From contig NZ_CP062221.1 of NCBI RefSeq assembly GCF_021590045.1, forward strand, positions 2,604,001 to 2,668,000: a stretch of 64,000 nucleotides of DNA. The letters run 5' to 3'. Source of the DNA: Cellulomonas palmilytica (GTDB lineage Bacteria > Actinomycetota > Actinomycetes > Actinomycetales > Cellulomonadaceae). A model generated the notes under the pieces. It saw only the letters and a list, made by a program, of their open reading frames with translations. It did no database searches and was not told the origin of the DNA. The position numbers and the translations under genes were made by a program. Of this stretch, positions 8,355 to 18,707 are shown in pieces (the stretch's first letter is position 1; each line of letters starts with the position of its first letter).

Positions 8355-10523
8355 GTGAACGCGAAGGCTCCCCTGGCGCAGACGGTCGGCTGGACCGACC
8401 TGGACGTGAAGGCCGTGGACACGGTGCGCGTCCTGGCCGCTGACGCCGTCGAGAAGGTGGGCAACGGCCACCCGGGGACGGCGATCAGCCTCGCCCCCGT
8501 GGCGTACCTGCTGTACCAGAACGTGCTGCGGCACGACCCGAAGGACACCCACTGGCTCGGCCGCGACCGCTTCGTGCTGTCGGCCGGCCACTCGTGCCTG
8601 ACCCAGTACATCCAGCTCTACCTCGGCGGGTTCGGCCTCGAGCTCGAGGACCTGCAGGCGCTGCGGACCTGGGGCTCGAAGACCCCGGGGCACCCCGAGT
8701 ACAAGCACACGGCGGGCGTCGAGATCACGACCGGCCCTCTCGGCCAGGGCCTGGCCTCGGCCGTCGGCTTCGCGATGGCGCAGCGGCGCGAGCGCAACCT
8801 GCTCGACCCCGACGCGGCGCCCGGCACGAGCCCGTTCGACCACTACACGTACGTCATCGTGTCCGACGGCGACCTGCAGGAAGGCGTCACGAGCGAGGCG
8901 TCGTCGATCGCCGGCACGCAGGAGCTCGGCAACCTGATCGTGCTGTGGGACGACAACCACATCTCGATCGAGGGCGACACGCAGATCGCGTTCACCGAGG
9001 ACGTCCTGGCCCGCTACGAGGCGTACGGCTGGCACGTCCAGTTCGTCGACTGGACGGCCGGCGGCGAGTACCGCGAGGACGTCGACGCGCTGCACGCGGC
9101 GATCGAGGCGGCCAAGGCCGTCACCGACAAGCCCTCGTTCATCGGCATCCGCACGCTCATCGCGTGGCCGACCCCGGGCAAGACCGACGACCACTCGTCG
9201 CACGGCTCGAAGCTCGGCTCGGACTCGATCCGCGGCCTCAAGGAGCTGCTCGGCTTCGACCCCGACGCCGCGTTCGAGGTCGCACCCGAGGTGCTCGCGC
9301 ACACGCGCTCGCTCGCCGACCGCGCCGCAGCCGCGCGCGACGAGTGGCAGGAGTCGTTCGACGCGTGGGCCGCCGCGAACCCCGAGCGCAAGGCGCTGCT
9401 CGACCGCCTCGTCGCGCACGAGCTGCCCGAGGGCTGGGAGGCCTCGCTGCCGGTGTTCACGGCGGGCAAGGCCGTGGCGACCCGCGCCGCGTCGGGTGAG
9501 GTGCTCTCCGCGATCGCGGACGCGCTGCCCGAGCTGTGGGGCGGCTCGGCCGACCTCGCGGGCTCGAACAACACGACGATGAAGGGCCAGCCGTCCTTCA
9601 TCCCGGCGAAGCGCTCGACGCACGAGTTCGCGGGCGACGAGGGCGGCCGCACCCTGCACTTCGGCATCCGCGAGCACGGCATGGGCGCGATCCTGTCCGG
9701 CATCACGCTGCACGGCCTGACGCGCGCGTACGGCGGGACGTTCCTGCAGTTCGCCGACTACATGCGCGGATCGGTCCGCCTGGCCGCGCTCATGGGCGTG
9801 CCGTCCGTGTACGTCTGGACGCACGACTCCATCGGCCTCGGCGAGGACGGCCCGACGCACCAGCCGGTCGAGCACCTGACCGCGCTGCGCGCGATCCCCG
9901 GCCTGTCCGTGGTCCGCCCGGCGGACGCGAACGAGACCGCGCAGGCGTGGAAGGCCGTCCTCGAGCACCGTGACGGGCCGGTCGGCCTCATCCTCACGCG
10001 CCAGAACGTCCCCACGTTCCCGCGCGGCGAGGAGGGCTTCGCGGGCGCCGAGGGCGTCGCCAAGGGCGCGTACGTGCTGCTCGAGGCGAGCACCGGCGCG
10101 CCCGAGGTCATCCTCATCGGCACGGGCTCCGAGGTGCAGCTCGCGGTCGAGGCGCGCGAGGTCCTCGAGGCCGCCGGCGTCCCGACGCGCGTCGTCTCGG
10201 CGCCGTCGCTCGAGTGGTTCGCGGCGCAGGACGCCGAGTACCGCGAGTCGGTGCTCCCGTCGTCCGTCCGGGCTCGTGTCTCGGTCGAGGCGGGCATCGC
10301 CCTGTCGTGGCACAAGATCGTGGGCGACGCGGGCCGCACGGTCTCGCTCGAGCACTTCGGCGCCTCGGCGGACTACCAGACCCTGTACCGCGAGTTCGGC
10401 ATCACGACGGAGGCCGTGGTCGCGGCCGCGCACGAGTCGATCGCCGCGGCGCGGGGTGACGCGGCGCCGTCCGCCGAGCAGGCCGCCCCGACGGCCGTCG
10501 GCACCGGCGACCAGCAGGGCTGA
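8355..10523 (+). CDS. tkt: Transketolase
   Basis: Transketolase moves two-carbon ketol units between sugar phosphates using thiamine diphosphate, linking the pentose-phosphate pathway to glycolysis. The 722-residue protein contains [12 protein letters not shown], the ThDP-binding segment [18 protein letters not shown]...[11 protein letters not shown], the pyrimidine-domain signature [14 protein letters not shown] and [20 protein letters not shown], and a C-terminal domain. GTG start with GAATGAGG upstream. It is the first gene of the plus-strand pentose-phosphate block, but a strong inverted repeat separates it from tal, so part of the transcription probably stops there. Length is normal. Confidence 0.97.
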   Translation: MNAKAPLAQTVGWTDLDVKAVDTVRVLAADAVEKVGNGHPGTAISLAPVAYLLYQNVLRHDPKDTHWLGRDRFVLSAGHSCLTQYIQLYLGGFGLELEDLQALRTWGSKTPGHPEYKHTAGVEITTGPLGQGLASAVGFAMAQRRERNLLDPDAAPGTSPFDHYTYVIVSDGDLQEGVTSEASSIAGTQELGNLIVLWDDNHISIEGDTQIAFTEDVLARYEAYGWHVQFVDWTAGGEYREDVDALHAAIEAAKAVTDKPSFIGIRTLIAWPTPGKTDDHSSHGSKLGSDSIRGLKELLGFDPDAAFEVAPEVLAHTRSLADRAAAARDEWQESFDAWAAANPERKALLDRLVAHELPEGWEASLPVFTAGKAVATRAASGEVLSAIADALPELWGGSADLAGSNNTTMKGQPSFIPAKRSTHEFAGDEGGRTLHFGIREHGMGAILSGITLHGLTRAYGGTFLQFADYMRGSVRLAALMGVPSVYVWTHDSIGLGEDGPTHQPVEHLTALRAIPGLSVVRPADANETAQAWKAVLEHRDGPVGLILTRQNVPTFPRGEEGFAGAEGVAKGAYVLLEASTGAPEVILIGTGSEVQLAVEAREVLEAAGVPTRVVSAPSLEWFAAQDAEYRESVLPSSVRARVSVEAGIALSWHKIVGDAGRTVSLEHFGASADYQTLYREFGITTEAVVAAAHESIAAARGDAAPSAEQAAPTAVGTGDQQG

Positions 10524-10567
10524 CCAGCACGACCTGCCCAGCAGGACTGACGCAGGACTGATCCGGC

Positions 10568-10607
10568 GCGGTCGCGGGGTGCCCTCCAGCAGGCACTCCG
10601 CGACCGC
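10568..10607 (+). terminator. Inverted repeat between tkt and tal
   Basis: GCGGTCGCGG pairs perfectly with CCGCGACCGC, and after one G-T pair GTGCC pairs with GGCAC, giving a stem of about 16 pairs around an eight-base loop. No U-tract follows, as is usual in this genome. It may terminate part of tkt transcription or stabilise the tkt mRNA end. Confidence 0.65.
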
Positions 10608-10681
10608 CCGGACCAGGATGATCGAGAGGCCTCGCGGCTCGGCCGCGCGCAGCCGGCGGCTGCATGAGGGAAGGAACGACC

Positions 10682-11812
10682 ATGGCACCGAGCGGACCCC
10701 TCGCACGGCTCACCGAGGCGGGAGTCGCCGTCTGGCTCGACGACCTGTCGCGCGAGCGCCTGCGCTCCGGCAACCTCGCCGCGCTCGTCGAGCGTGGCGT
10801 GGTGGGCGTGACGACGAACCCCACGATCTTCGCCGCGGCGATCAGCCAGGGCGACGCGTACGACGAGCAGCTGCGTGCTCTCGCGGCGCAGGGCGCGGAC
10901 GTCGACCAGGCCGTCTTCGCGATCACCACCGACGACGTGCGGGCCGCGGCCGACGTGCTGCGCCCCGTCCACGACGCCACCCAGGGCCAGGACGGTCGCG
11001 TCTCGATCGAGGTCGACCCGCGGCTCGCGCACGACACGGACGCCACGGTCGAGTCCGCGAAGGCGCTGTGGGCGACGGTCGACCGGCCCAACGTGTTCAT
11101 CAAGATCCCCGCGACGCTCGAGGGCCTGCCGGCGATCACCGCGGTGCTCGCCGAGGGCATCAGCGTCAACGTCACGCTGATCTTCTCGCTGCAGCGGTAC
11201 GCCGCGGTGCTCGACGCCTTCCAGGAGGGCCTCGAGCAGGCGCGCGCGAACGGCCACGACCTCGCACCGATCGCCTCGGTCGCCTCGTTCTTCGTCTCGC
11301 GCGTGGACACGGCGATCGACCCGCGCCTCGACGCGCTCGGCACGCCCGAGGCCACCGAGCTGCGCGGCAAGGCGGCGATCGCGAACGCGCGGCTCGCCTA
11401 CGGGATCTACGAGGAGGTCGTGGCGTCCGAGCGGTGGCAGGCCCTGGCCGCGGCCGGCGCGCGCCCGCAGCGCCCGCTGTGGGCGTCGACCGGCGTCAAG
11501 GACCCGGCCTACCCGGACACGCTGTACGTCGACGAGCTCGTCGTCGCGGGCGTCGTCAACACGATGCCCGAGAAGACGCTCGAGGCCGTGGCCGACCACG
11601 GCGGCGACGCGCACGACACGGTGACGGGCACGCAGGCCGACGCCGCACGCCTGCTCGACCGCCTCGTCGCGCTCGGCATCGACATCGACGACGTCGCGCA
11701 CGAGCTCGAGGTCGAGGGCGTCGCCAAGTTCGAGGCGAGCTGGGAGCAGCTCCTCGCGAAGGTGTCCGAGGGCCTCGAGCAGGCCGCCGCGCGCGCGGCG
11801 GACGCCTCGTGA
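10682..11812 (+). CDS. tal: Transaldolase
   Basis: Transaldolase transfers a dihydroxyacetone unit through a Schiff-base lysine in the non-oxidative pentose-phosphate pathway. The 376-residue protein has [12 protein letters not shown] near the start, the active-site stretch [15 protein letters not shown] with the Schiff-base Lys, and [15 protein letters not shown]. This is the long actinobacterial type often found beside zwf-opcA. ATG 10682 is preferred over an ATG six codons upstream because AAGGAACGACC precedes it with suitable spacing. The stop overlaps zwf in a GTGA arrangement, so tal and zwf are translationally coupled. Confidence 0.96.
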   Translation: MAPSGPLARLTEAGVAVWLDDLSRERLRSGNLAALVERGVVGVTTNPTIFAAAISQGDAYDEQLRALAAQGADVDQAVFAITTDDVRAAADVLRPVHDATQGQDGRVSIEVDPRLAHDTDATVESAKALWATVDRPNVFIKIPATLEGLPAITAVLAEGISVNVTLIFSLQRYAAVLDAFQEGLEQARANGHDLAPIASVASFFVSRVDTAIDPRLDALGTPEATELRGKAAIANARLAYGIYEEVVASERWQALAAAGARPQRPLWASTGVKDPAYPDTLYVDELVVAGVVNTMPEKTLEAVADHGGDAHDTVTGTQADAARLLDRLVALGIDIDDVAHELEVEGVAKFEASWEQLLAKVSEGLEQAAARAADAS

Positions 11813-13350
11813 GCCTCGCGAAGGTCGCCCAGGGCGTCAACCCGCTGCGCGACCCGCGCGACCGCCGCCTGCCTCGCATCGCCGGCCCGTGCGGCCTGGT
11901 GATCTTCGGCGTGACGGGCGACCTGGCGCGCAAGAAGCTCATGCCCGCGGTGTACGACCTGACCAACCGCGGCCTGCTCCCCCCGGGCTTCGCGCTCACC
12001 GGGTTCGCCCGCCGCGACTGGGAGACGCAGGACTTCGCGCAGATCGTGCACGACTCCGTCAAGGAGCACGCCCGCACGCCGTTCCGCGAGTCGACGTGGC
12101 GGCAGCTGTCCGAGGGCATCCGTTTCGTGCAGGGCACCTTCGACGACCCGTCGGCGTTCGACCGTCTGCGCGAGACGGTCGAGGAGCTCGACGTGTCCCG
12201 CGGCACCGGCGGCAACCACGCGTTCTACCTGTCGGTGCCGCCGTCGTCGTTCCCGATCGTCTGCGAGCAGCTGTCCCGCTCGGGCCTGTCGCAGCCGCAG
12301 GACGGCCGCTGGCGCCGCGTGGTGATCGAGAAGCCGTTCGGCCACGACCTGGCGAGCGCGCGTGAGCTGCAGGACATCGTCTCGTCCGTGTTCCGGCCGG
12401 ACGACATCTTCCGGATCGACCACTACCTGGGCAAGGAGACGGTCCAGAACCTGCTGGCGCTGCGCTTCGCGAACCAGCTGTTCGAGCCGATCTGGAACGC
12501 CAACTACGTCGACCACGTGCAGATCACGATGGCCGAGGACATCGGCATCGGTGGCCGCGCGGGGTACTACGACGGCATCGGCGCGGCGCGCGACGTCATC
12601 CAGAACCACCTGCTGCAGCTCCTCGCGCTGACCGCGATGGAGGAGCCGGTGTCGTTCGACGCCGCGGCGCTGCGGGCCGAGAAGGAGAAGGTGCTCTCGG
12701 CCGTGCGCGTGCCGCGCGACATCGCGCGCCACACCGCGCGCGGGCAGTACACCGCCGGCTGGCAGGGTGGCGAGCCGGTCGTCGGATTCCTCGAGGAGGA
12801 GGGCTTCAACCCGCACTCCACCACCGAGACGTATGCAGCCATCCGCGTGGACATCGACACACGCCGCTGGGCGGGCGTGCCGTTCTACCTCCGGACCGGC
12901 AAGCGGCTCGGCAAGCGCGTCACGGAGATCGCGGTCGTCTTCAAGAAGGCGCCGCACCTGCCGTTCGAGTCGACGGCCACCGAGGAGCTCGGGAAGAACG
13001 CGCTGGTCATCCGGGTGCAGCCCGACGAGGGCGTCACGCTGCGGTTCGGCGCGAAGGTGCCCGGCACGCAGATGGAGGTCCGCGACGTCACGATGGACTT
13101 CGGCTACGGGCACGCGTTCACCGAGGCGTCGCCCGAGGCGTACGAGCGCCTCATCCTCGACGTCCTCCTGGGCGACCCGCCGCTGTTCCCGCAGAACACC
13201 GAGGTCGAGCTGTCCTGGAAGATCCTGGACCCGATCATCGAGTACTGGTCGCGCCACGGGAAGCCGGACGGTTACCGCGCCGGCACGTGGGGACCGGCCT
13301 CGGCCGACGAGATGATGGCCCGCGACGGGCGCCAGTGGAGGCTGCCGTGA
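11809..13350 (+). CDS. zwf: Glucose-6-phosphate 1-dehydrogenase
   Basis: G6PD oxidises glucose-6-phosphate to 6-phosphogluconolactone and makes NADPH. The 513-residue protein shows the Rossmann motif [21 protein letters not shown], the VIEKPFGHD segment, the catalytic signature [16 protein letters not shown], and YLRTGKRL in the substrate-binding domain. The GTG start overlaps tal by four bases; its own stop overlaps the opcA start. In actinobacteria Zwf works with OpcA, which lies directly downstream. The next pathway enzyme, pgl, follows; gnd is not in this window. Confidence 0.97.
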   Translation: MSLAKVAQGVNPLRDPRDRRLPRIAGPCGLVIFGVTGDLARKKLMPAVYDLTNRGLLPPGFALTGFARRDWETQDFAQIVHDSVKEHARTPFRESTWRQLSEGIRFVQGTFDDPSAFDRLRETVEELDVSRGTGGNHAFYLSVPPSSFPIVCEQLSRSGLSQPQDGRWRRVVIEKPFGHDLASARELQDIVSSVFRPDDIFRIDHYLGKETVQNLLALRFANQLFEPIWNANYVDHVQITMAEDIGIGGRAGYYDGIGAARDVIQNHLLQLLALTAMEEPVSFDAAALRAEKEKVLSAVRVPRDIARHTARGQYTAGWQGGEPVVGFLEEEGFNPHSTTETYAAIRVDIDTRRWAGVPFYLRTGKRLGKRVTEIAVVFKKAPHLPFESTATEELGKNALVIRVQPDEGVTLRFGAKVPGTQMEVRDVTMDFGYGHAFTEASPEAYERLILDVLLGDPPLFPQNTEVELSWKILDPIIEYWSRHGKPDGYRAGTWGPASADEMMARDGRQWRLP

Positions 13351-14276
13351 TCATCGACATGCCGGGCACGACGACCCGCGCGGTCGCCAAGCGCCTGCTC
13401 ACCGAGCGCGACGAGGGTGGCGCGGTCGCCCTCGGCCGCGTGCTGACGCTCGTCGTCGACACGGGCGACCACGACCCGGAGCACGCGATCGCCGCCGCGA
13501 ACGACGCGAGCCGCGAGCACCCGTGCCGGGTCATCCTCATCACGTCGCAGCAGCCTGGCGGCGCGCCCGTCGACGTCGGCCTGGACGCCCAGATCCGCCT
13601 CGGCGGTGACGCGGGCGCGAGCGAGGTCATCATCCTGCGTCCGACGGGCGAGGTCGCCGAGCACCTCGACACGCTCGTCATGCCGCTGCTGCTGCCGGAC
13701 GCGCCGATCGTCGCGTGGTGGCCGTACGAGCCCCCCGAGGTCCCCTCGGAGCACCCGCTCGGACGCATGGCGCAGCGCCGCATCACCGACTCGGTCCGCT
13801 CGTCGGACCCCGGCCGGTGGCTGCGGACGCTCGCGGGCTCGTACCAGGAGGGCGACACCGACCTCGCATGGACCCGGTCGACCCTGTGGCGCGGGCTCAT
13901 CGCCGCGACGCTCGAGCAGCCGCCGTACGAGCCCGTGCGGCGCGCGGTGGTCTCCGGCCAGGGCACGCACACGTCGGTGGACATGGTCGCGGCCTGGCTC
14001 GCGCACGCGCTGCGGTGCCCGGTCGAGGTCGAGCGGATCGACGACGCCCCGGCGATCACGCAGGTGCGGCTCGAGCGCGCGTCCGGCGACATCGTGCTCG
14101 ACAGGCCCGACGGCAAGACCGCCGCGCTGCGCCAGCCCGAGCAGCCCGAGCACCGCATCGCGCTGCCGATCCGGCACCTGCGCGAGTGCCTCGCGGAAGA
14201 GCTGCGGCGCCTCGACCCCGACGAGGTCTACGGTGACGTGCTCACCAAGGGCCTGACCAAGATCCCGGCCGCATGA
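13347..14276 (+). CDS. opcA: Glucose-6-phosphate dehydrogenase assembly/activator protein OpcA
   Basis: OpcA supports assembly or activity of G6PD and is characteristic of actinobacteria and cyanobacteria. The 309-residue protein starts [17 protein letters not shown] and contains the family segments LTLVVDTGD, EVIILRPTGEVAEHL, PLLLPDAPIVAWWPYEPPEVP and RRITDSVRSSDPGRWLR. GTG 13347 is preceded by GGAGG with six-base spacing and overlaps the zwf stop; its stop overlaps the pgl start (ATGA). The uninterrupted coupling tal-zwf-opcA-pgl implies near-stoichiometric synthesis. No catalytic residues are known to me for this family. Confidence 0.95.
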   Translation: MIIDMPGTTTRAVAKRLLTERDEGGAVALGRVLTLVVDTGDHDPEHAIAAANDASREHPCRVILITSQQPGGAPVDVGLDAQIRLGGDAGASEVIILRPTGEVAEHLDTLVMPLLLPDAPIVAWWPYEPPEVPSEHPLGRMAQRRITDSVRSSDPGRWLRTLAGSYQEGDTDLAWTRSTLWRGLIAATLEQPPYEPVRRAVVSGQGTHTSVDMVAAWLAHALRCPVEVERIDDAPAITQVRLERASGDIVLDRPDGKTAALRQPEQPEHRIALPIRHLRECLAEELRRLDPDEVYGDVLTKGLTKIPAA

Positions 14277-15043
14277 GCGCGGCACGCGAGGTCGTCGTCC
14301 ACCCCGACGCGGAGGTGCTCGCGCAGGCCACCGCGGCGCGGCTGCTCGTCGCGCTCGTCGACGCGCAGTCGCACCGCGCTCCCCTGCACGTCGTCCTGAC
14401 CGGCGGGACCGTCGGCATCCGCACGCTCGCGGCCGTCGCGGCCTCCCCCGTGCGTGACGCCGTCGACTGGACGCAGGTGCACCTCTGGTGGGGCGACGAG
14501 CGGTTCCTGCCGGACGGCGACGCGGACCGCAACGAGACGCAGGCGCGGGACGCGCTCCTGACCGCCCTCGCGGACGCCCTGCCCGCTGAGAACATCCACG
14601 CCGTCCCCGCGCTCGACACGCTCGTGACGACACCGGAGGCGGCCGCTGAGGCGTACGCCGCCGAGCTCGCGAGGTTCGCGCCCGAGGGCTCGGACGTCCC
14701 CGCGTTCGACGTGCTGCTGCTCGGCATGGGGCCGGACGGGCACGTCGCGTCCCTGTTCCCGGAGCACCCGGCGCTCGCGGCGCAGGGCGCGACGACGGGG
14801 GTGCACGGCTCCCCCAAGCCGCCGCCGCTGCGCGTCTCCCTCACGTTCGACGCGATCCGGGCCGCGCGCCAGGTGTGGGTCGTGGCCGCGGGAGCCGAGA
14901 AGGCGCCCGCCGTCGCCTCCGCGCTCGCGTCGGACCCGGTCGAGACCACGCCCGCCGCCGGTGCGCTCGGTGCCGAGCGCACGCTGTGGCTCGTCGACGC
15001 GGCCGCCGCCGCCCAGCTACCTGCAGGCGGGCCCACCGCCTGA
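14273..15043 (+). CDS. pgl: 6-phosphogluconolactonase
   Basis: Pgl hydrolyses 6-phosphogluconolactone, the product of the upstream zwf gene. The 256-residue protein has LTGGTVGIRTLAAV (sugar-phosphate-binding loop), HLWWGDERFLPDGDADRNE and LLLGMGPDGHVASLFPEH, all hallmarks of the DevB-type lactonase of the glucosamine-6-phosphate isomerase fold. ATG start overlapping the opcA stop by four bases. It is probably the last gene of the pentose-phosphate transcript, although the methyltransferase follows after only 17 bases. Confidence 0.95.
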   Translation: MSAAREVVVHPDAEVLAQATAARLLVALVDAQSHRAPLHVVLTGGTVGIRTLAAVAASPVRDAVDWTQVHLWWGDERFLPDGDADRNETQARDALLTALADALPAENIHAVPALDTLVTTPEAAAEAYAAELARFAPEGSDVPAFDVLLLGMGPDGHVASLFPEHPALAAQGATTGVHGSPKPPPLRVSLTFDAIRAARQVWVVAAGAEKAPAVASALASDPVETTPAAGALGAERTLWLVDAAAAAQLPAGGPTA

Positions 15044-15060
15044 GACCGAAGGGAGCGCAC

Positions 15061-15759
15061 GTGACCGACAGCCCGACGCAGGACCACCCCCCGGACGACA
15101 GCGGGCTGTGGGCCCGTGTGGACGACTACTTCGCGGTCCTGGCACCGGAGGACGACGCGCTCGTCGCGACCCGGCGGCGCGCCGACGAGGCGGGCCTGCC
15201 CGACATCGCGGTCGCACCCAACCAGGGCAAGCTGCTGCAGCTGCTCGCAACGCTCACGGGCGCGCGGCGGGTGCTCGAGATCGGCACGCTCGGCGGGTAC
15301 AGCACGCTCTGGCTCACGCGGGCGCTGCCCGCGGACGGGCGGGTCGTCACGCTCGAGCTCGAGCAGCACCACGCGCAGGTCGCGCGGGAGTCGCTCGACG
15401 CCGCAGGCGTCGGGGAGCGGGTCGACGTGCTCGTCGGTCCCGCGGCCGACTCTCTCTCCGCCCTCGCCGAGCAGGACGTCGAGCCGTTCGACCTCGTGTT
15501 CGTGGACGCGGACAAGCAGCAGCTCGCGCTCTACCTCGAGCGCACGCTCCCCCTCGTCCGGCCCGGCGCGGTCGTCGTGGTGGACAACGTCGTGCGCCTG
15601 GGAGCGGTGGTCGAGCCAGACCACCCCGACGACCGCGTGCAGGGCGTGCGACGGATGGTCGACCTGCTGACGGACCACCCGCGCTTCGACGCGACCGTCG
15701 TCCAGACCGTCGGCGTCAAGGGCTACGACGGCTTCGCGCTGCTCCGCGTCCTGCCCTGA
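15061..15759 (+). CDS. SAM-dependent O-methyltransferase (COMT-like, family 3)
   Basis: This 232-residue protein looks like a cation-dependent O-methyltransferase: VLEIGTLGGYSTLWL is the SAM-binding motif I, FDLVFVDADKQQLALYLE holds the metal-binding Asp, and VVVVDNVVRLG is the second metal/substrate segment. Substrates in this family are usually catechols or related phenols, but I cannot name one here. GTG 15061 has AAGGGAG upstream. It lies 17 bases after pgl and may be co-transcribed with it without a metabolic link. The gene ends in an unusual 13-bp repeat array and a strong terminator. Confidence 0.88.
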   Translation: MTDSPTQDHPPDDSGLWARVDDYFAVLAPEDDALVATRRRADEAGLPDIAVAPNQGKLLQLLATLTGARRVLEIGTLGGYSTLWLTRALPADGRVVTLELEQHHAQVARESLDAAGVGERVDVLVGPAADSLSALAEQDVEPFDLVFVDADKQQLALYLERTLPLVRPGAVVVVDNVVRLGAVVEPDHPDDRVQGVRRMVDLLTDHPRFDATVVQTVGVKGYDGFALLRVLP

Positions 15760-15810
15760 GCCCGTGGCTTGAGCCCGTGTCCTGAGCCCGCGTCCTGAGA
15801 CCTGTCCTGA
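15757..15810 (+). repeat. 13-bp tandem array beginning at a stop codon
   Basis: TGAGCCCGTGGCT, TGAGCCCGTGTCC and TGAGCCCGCGTCC follow one another exactly, then TGAGACCTGTCC and TGA. The first TGA is the stop codon of the methyltransferase, and because the unit is 13 bases the next TGAs fall in the other two frames. See findings. Confidence 0.85.
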
Positions 15811-15824
15811 CGGCACGGACGACG

Positions 15825-15857
15825 AAGGGGCCGCTGCAGTCCGTGCAGCGGCCCCTT
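15825..15857. terminator. Bidirectional terminator between methyltransferase and rbpA
   Basis: A perfect 14-pair stem (AAGGGGCCGCTGCA and TGCAGCGGCCCCTT) with a five-base loop sits between convergent genes. The flanking A and T pairs let it work in both directions. Confidence 0.9.
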
Positions 15858-15901
15858 CCGGGTCTCGGTGTGCGGTCGACGACCGCGGTGGGCGGCGGTG
15901 C

Positions 15902-16249
15902 TCAGCCGCCGCGGCGCGCCCGCAGGGCGGCCAGCGCCTCGTCCAGGATGGCCGCGCCGTCCTCGTCGGACCGGCGCTCCTTCACGTACGCGAGGTGCGT
16001 CTTGTACGGCTCGTTGCGGACCGGCGCCGGCGGGTTCTCCTGGTCCTGCCCCGCGGGGAACCCGCAGCGCGGGCAGTCCCACGTGACGGGGGCCTCCTCG
16101 GCCGCCTCCTCCGCGAAGCTCGGCCGCGTCTCGTGGCCGTTCGCGCACCAGTAGGAGATCCAGATGCGGGGAGCCGCGTCGCCGCGCTCCGCCTCGCCCA
16201 TCGGGCCCGCGCCGACGCGGGAGCCCCGGATCGCGTTGCCGCTCGCCAT
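15902..16249 (-). CDS. rbpA: RNA polymerase-binding protein RbpA
   Basis: RbpA is an actinobacterial transcription factor that binds RNA polymerase and the principal sigma factor and stabilises open complexes. The 115-residue protein begins MASGNAIRGSRVGAGPMGE, the flexible N-terminal tail that enters the active-site cleft, has a zinc-binding-type core with WCANGHET and CPRCGFPAG, then VRNEPYKTHLAYVKERRSDEDG, the basic linker and sigma-interaction helix. ATG 16249 with GAGGCGGG upstream, 11 bases after secG. Its presence is one of the strongest markers that the organism is an actinobacterium, and it fits the TANNNT-dominated promoters seen in the window. Confidence 0.97.
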   Translation of the reverse strand: MASGNAIRGSRVGAGPMGEAERGDAAPRIWISYWCANGHETRPSFAEEAAEEAPVTWDCPRCGFPAGQDQENPPAPVRNEPYKTHLAYVKERRSDEDGAAILDEALAALRARRGG

Positions 16250-16260
16250 GGTCGCCCGCC

Positions 16261-16506
16261 TCAGCCGTCGTAGCGCTCGATGAGGCCGAGCACGACGATG
16301 ACCGCGGTCCACACGAGCGCGACACCCACCGTGATCCGGTTGAGGTTGCGCTCGGCGACTCCGGAGCTGCCGGCGCTGGACGTGATGCCGCCGCCGAACA
16401 TGTCGGAGAGGCCACCGCCCTTGCCCTTGTGGAGGAGCACCAGCGGGACGAGGAGCAGGCTGGTCAGGACCAGCAGCGCCTGCATCGAGATCTTCAGGGC
16501 GGTCAC
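16261..16506 (-). CDS. secG: Preprotein translocase subunit SecG
   Basis: SecG is the small membrane subunit of the SecYEG channel. The 81-residue protein has two hydrophobic helices (ALLVLTSLLLVPLVLL and ITVGVALVWTAVIVVLGLI) joined by a Gly/Ser-rich cytoplasmic loop with KGKGGGLSDMFGGG, the usual SecG plan. I start it at GTG 16506; an in-frame GTG eight codons upstream (about 16530) would give a slightly longer protein, and ribosome-binding signals do not decide strongly. It is separated from tpiA by a terminator and leads into rbpA. Confidence 0.93.
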   Translation of the reverse strand: MTALKISMQALLVLTSLLLVPLVLLHKGKGGGLSDMFGGGITSSAGSSGVAERNLNRITVGVALVWTAVIVVLGLIERYDG

Positions 16507-16602
16507 GTCGGTGTCGTTCCTCACTAGCGATCCGGTCGCCCGCGCGAGGAGTGCGGGCCGGGGTACAGGGTAGGCGACGAGTCGCCCGGGAATCCACATC
16601 GA

Positions 16603-16643
16603 CGCCCCGGTACGCCCGTCCGTGAGACGGGAGCACCGGGGCG
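16603..16643 (-). terminator. Terminator downstream of tpiA
   Basis: CGCCCCGGT pairs with ACCGGGGCG, with an inner CCCGT/ACGGG stem, located just past the tpiA stop and before secG. It separates the glycolytic transcript from secG-rbpA. Confidence 0.8.
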
Positions 16644-16657
16644 CCGATCAGGTCAGG

Positions 16658-17449
16658 TCAGAGACCGACCGCGTGGGACTGGTAGCGCACGATCTTCGCG
16701 AACTCCTCGGGGTCGAGGCTCGCGCCGCCGACGAGCGCACCGTCGACGTCCGGCTTCGCCATGATCGACGCGACGTTCGACGACTTCACCGAGCCGCCGT
16801 ACAGCACGCGCACGGCGTCCGCCGTCTCGGCGTCGTACAGCTCCGCGACGCGCGTGCGGATCGCCTCGGCGAGCTCCTGCGCGTCCTCGGGGGTCGCGGT
16901 CTCGCCCGTGCCGATGGCCCAGACGGGCTCGTACGCCACGACGACCTCGCGCACCTGCTCGGCCGTGAGGCCGTCGAGACCGCCGTCGAGCTGCGCGAGC
17001 GTCACCTGGACGTGCTCGCCCGCCTTGCGCGACTCGAGCTTCTCGCCCACGCACAGGATCGGCTTGAGGCCGGCAGCCAGCGCGTTCTTGACCTTCGCGT
17101 TGACGAGCGCGTCGTCCTCCGCGTGGTACTCACGACGCTCCGAGTGACCGACGAGCGCGTAGGTCACGCCGAGCTTGGTGAGGAACGCGGGCGCGATCTC
17201 ACCCGTGTACGCGCCGGAGGTGTGCGCCGACACGTCCTGCGCGCCGTACACGATCTCGAGCTTGTCCGCGTCGACGAGCGTCTGCACGCTGCGCAGGTCG
17301 GTGAACGGCGGCACGACCGCGACCTCGACGGTCGAGTAGTCGTGCTTGCCGTCCTTGAGCGTCCACGCGAGCTTCTGGAGCGTGTGGACCGCCTCGTGGT
17401 GGTCCAGGTTCATCTTCCAGTTGCCCGCCATCAGGGGGGTGCGTGCCAT
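16658..17449 (-). CDS. tpiA: Triose-phosphate isomerase
   Basis: TIM interconverts glyceraldehyde-3-phosphate and dihydroxyacetone phosphate. The 263-residue protein carries the substrate Lys in AGNWKMN, the electrophilic His in [10 protein letters not shown], the catalytic Glu in [12 protein letters not shown], and the phosphate-binding loop [11 protein letters not shown]. It begins four bases after the pgk stop, so the two are almost certainly one transcript (gap-pgk-tpiA). A strong inverted repeat ends the transcript. Length is slightly above the usual 250. Confidence 0.97.
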   Translation of the reverse strand: MARTPLMAGNWKMNLDHHEAVHTLQKLAWTLKDGKHDYSTVEVAVVPPFTDLRSVQTLVDADKLEIVYGAQDVSAHTSGAYTGEIAPAFLTKLGVTYALVGHSERREYHAEDDALVNAKVKNALAAGLKPILCVGEKLESRKAGEHVQVTLAQLDGGLDGLTAEQVREVVVAYEPVWAIGTGETATPEDAQELAEAIRTRVAELYDAETADAVRVLYGGSVKSSNVASIMAKPDVDGALVGGASLDPEEFAKIVRYQSHAVGL

Positions 17450-17452
17450 GCG

Positions 17453-18652
17453 TCAGTCCTCCAGGACGGCGATGCCGGGGAGGGTCTTGCCCTCCAGGAA
17501 CTCCAGGCTCGCGCCGCCACCGGTGGAGATGTGGCCGAACCCGGACTCGTCGAAGCCGAGCGTGCGCACGGCCGCGGCCGAGTCGCCGCCGCCGACGATG
17601 GTGAACGCGCCGGCCTTGCCCGCGTCGATCAGCGCCTGCGCGACGGCCTTGGTGCCGCCCGCGAACGCCTCGAACTCGAACACGCCCGCAGGGCCGTTCC
17701 AGACGACGGTCTTCGCGTCCACGATCTTCGACGCGAACAGCTTCTCCGACTCGGGGCCGATGTCGAGGCCCATCTTGCCGTCGGGGATCTGGTCGGCGGC
17801 CACGACCGCCACCGGGGTGTCCGCGGCGAACGAGTCGCCCACGCGGATGTCCACCGGCAGGACGATCTCGACGCCGTCCTTCTCGGCCTGCGCGAGGTAG
17901 CCCTTGACCGTCTCGATCTGGTCCTCCTCGAGCAGCGAGGAGCCCACGGAGTAGCCCTTGGCGGCGAGGAACGTGAACAGCATGCCGCCGCCGATCACGA
18001 GGCGGTTCGCCTTGCCCAGCAGGTTCGAGATGACGCCGAGCTTGTCCGAGACCTTCGAGCCGCCGAGGACGACGACGTAGGGGCGGGCCGGGTCGTCGGT
18101 CGCCTTGCGCAGCGACGAGACCTCGTTGAGGACGAGCTTGCCGACAGCGTGGGGCAGCTTGAGCGCGACGTCGTAGACCGAGGCCTGCTTGCGGTGCACG
18201 ACGCCGAAGCCGTCGGACACGAACGCGTCCGCGAGGGCCGCGAGGTCGTCCGCGAGGGAGCCGCGCTCCGCCTCGTCCTTGCTGGTCTCGCGCGCGTCGA
18301 AGCGGATGTTCTCGAGCAGCGCGATGTCGCCGTCCTGCAGCGCGGCGACGGTCTCCTTGGCGGACTCGCCGACCGTGTCCTGCGCGAGCGCGACGGGCTT
18401 GCCGAGCAGCTCGCCCAGGCGCGCGGCGACCGGCGCGAGCGAGTACTTGGCCTCGGGCGCGCCCTTCGGGCGGCCGAGGTGCGCGGTCACCACGACGCGC
18501 GCGCCGGCGTCGAGCAGCGCGCTCAGCGTGGGCAGCGCGGCGCGGATGCGGCCGTCGTCGGTGATGGTCGTGCCGTCGAGCGGCACGTTGAAGTCGGAGC
18601 GGACGAGCACGCGCTTGCCGCGCAGGTCGCCGAGGTCCTCGATGGTCTTCAT
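17453..18652 (-). CDS. pgk: Phosphoglycerate kinase
   Basis: Pgk makes ATP from 1,3-bisphosphoglycerate. The 399-residue protein has the signature [14 protein letters not shown], the substrate-binding Arg/His in TAHLGRPKG, the hinge region [12 protein letters not shown], and the C-terminal nucleotide loop [14 protein letters not shown] start. About 130 bases and a large hairpin separate it from gap, so gap mRNA may exceed pgk mRNA. Length matches bacterial Pgk. Confidence 0.97.
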   Translation of the reverse strand: MKTIEDLGDLRGKRVLVRSDFNVPLDGTTITDDGRIRAALPTLSALLDAGARVVVTAHLGRPKGAPEAKYSLAPVAARLGELLGKPVALAQDTVGESAKETVAALQDGDIALLENIRFDARETSKDEAERGSLADDLAALADAFVSDGFGVVHRKQASVYDVALKLPHAVGKLVLNEVSSLRKATDDPARPYVVVLGGSKVSDKLGVISNLLGKANRLVIGGGMLFTFLAAKGYSVGSSLLEEDQIETVKGYLAQAEKDGVEIVLPVDIRVGDSFAADTPVAVVAADQIPDGKMGLDIGPESEKLFASKIVDAKTVVWNGPAGVFEFEAFAGGTKAVAQALIDAGKAGAFTIVGGGDSAAAVRTLGFDESGFGHISTGGGASLEFLEGKTLPGIAVLED

Positions 18653-18707
18653 GGTCTCCTACCAGGGGTACCGGGTGGTCAGTGGCTCAGCCGGGCTCAC
18701 AACGACA

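Noticed and set aside
8196..10706. Minus-strand open frame of 836 codons across tkt
   Set aside because: It is the antisense of transketolase. Its Arg/Asp/Val/Leu-rich sequence shows no family motif.
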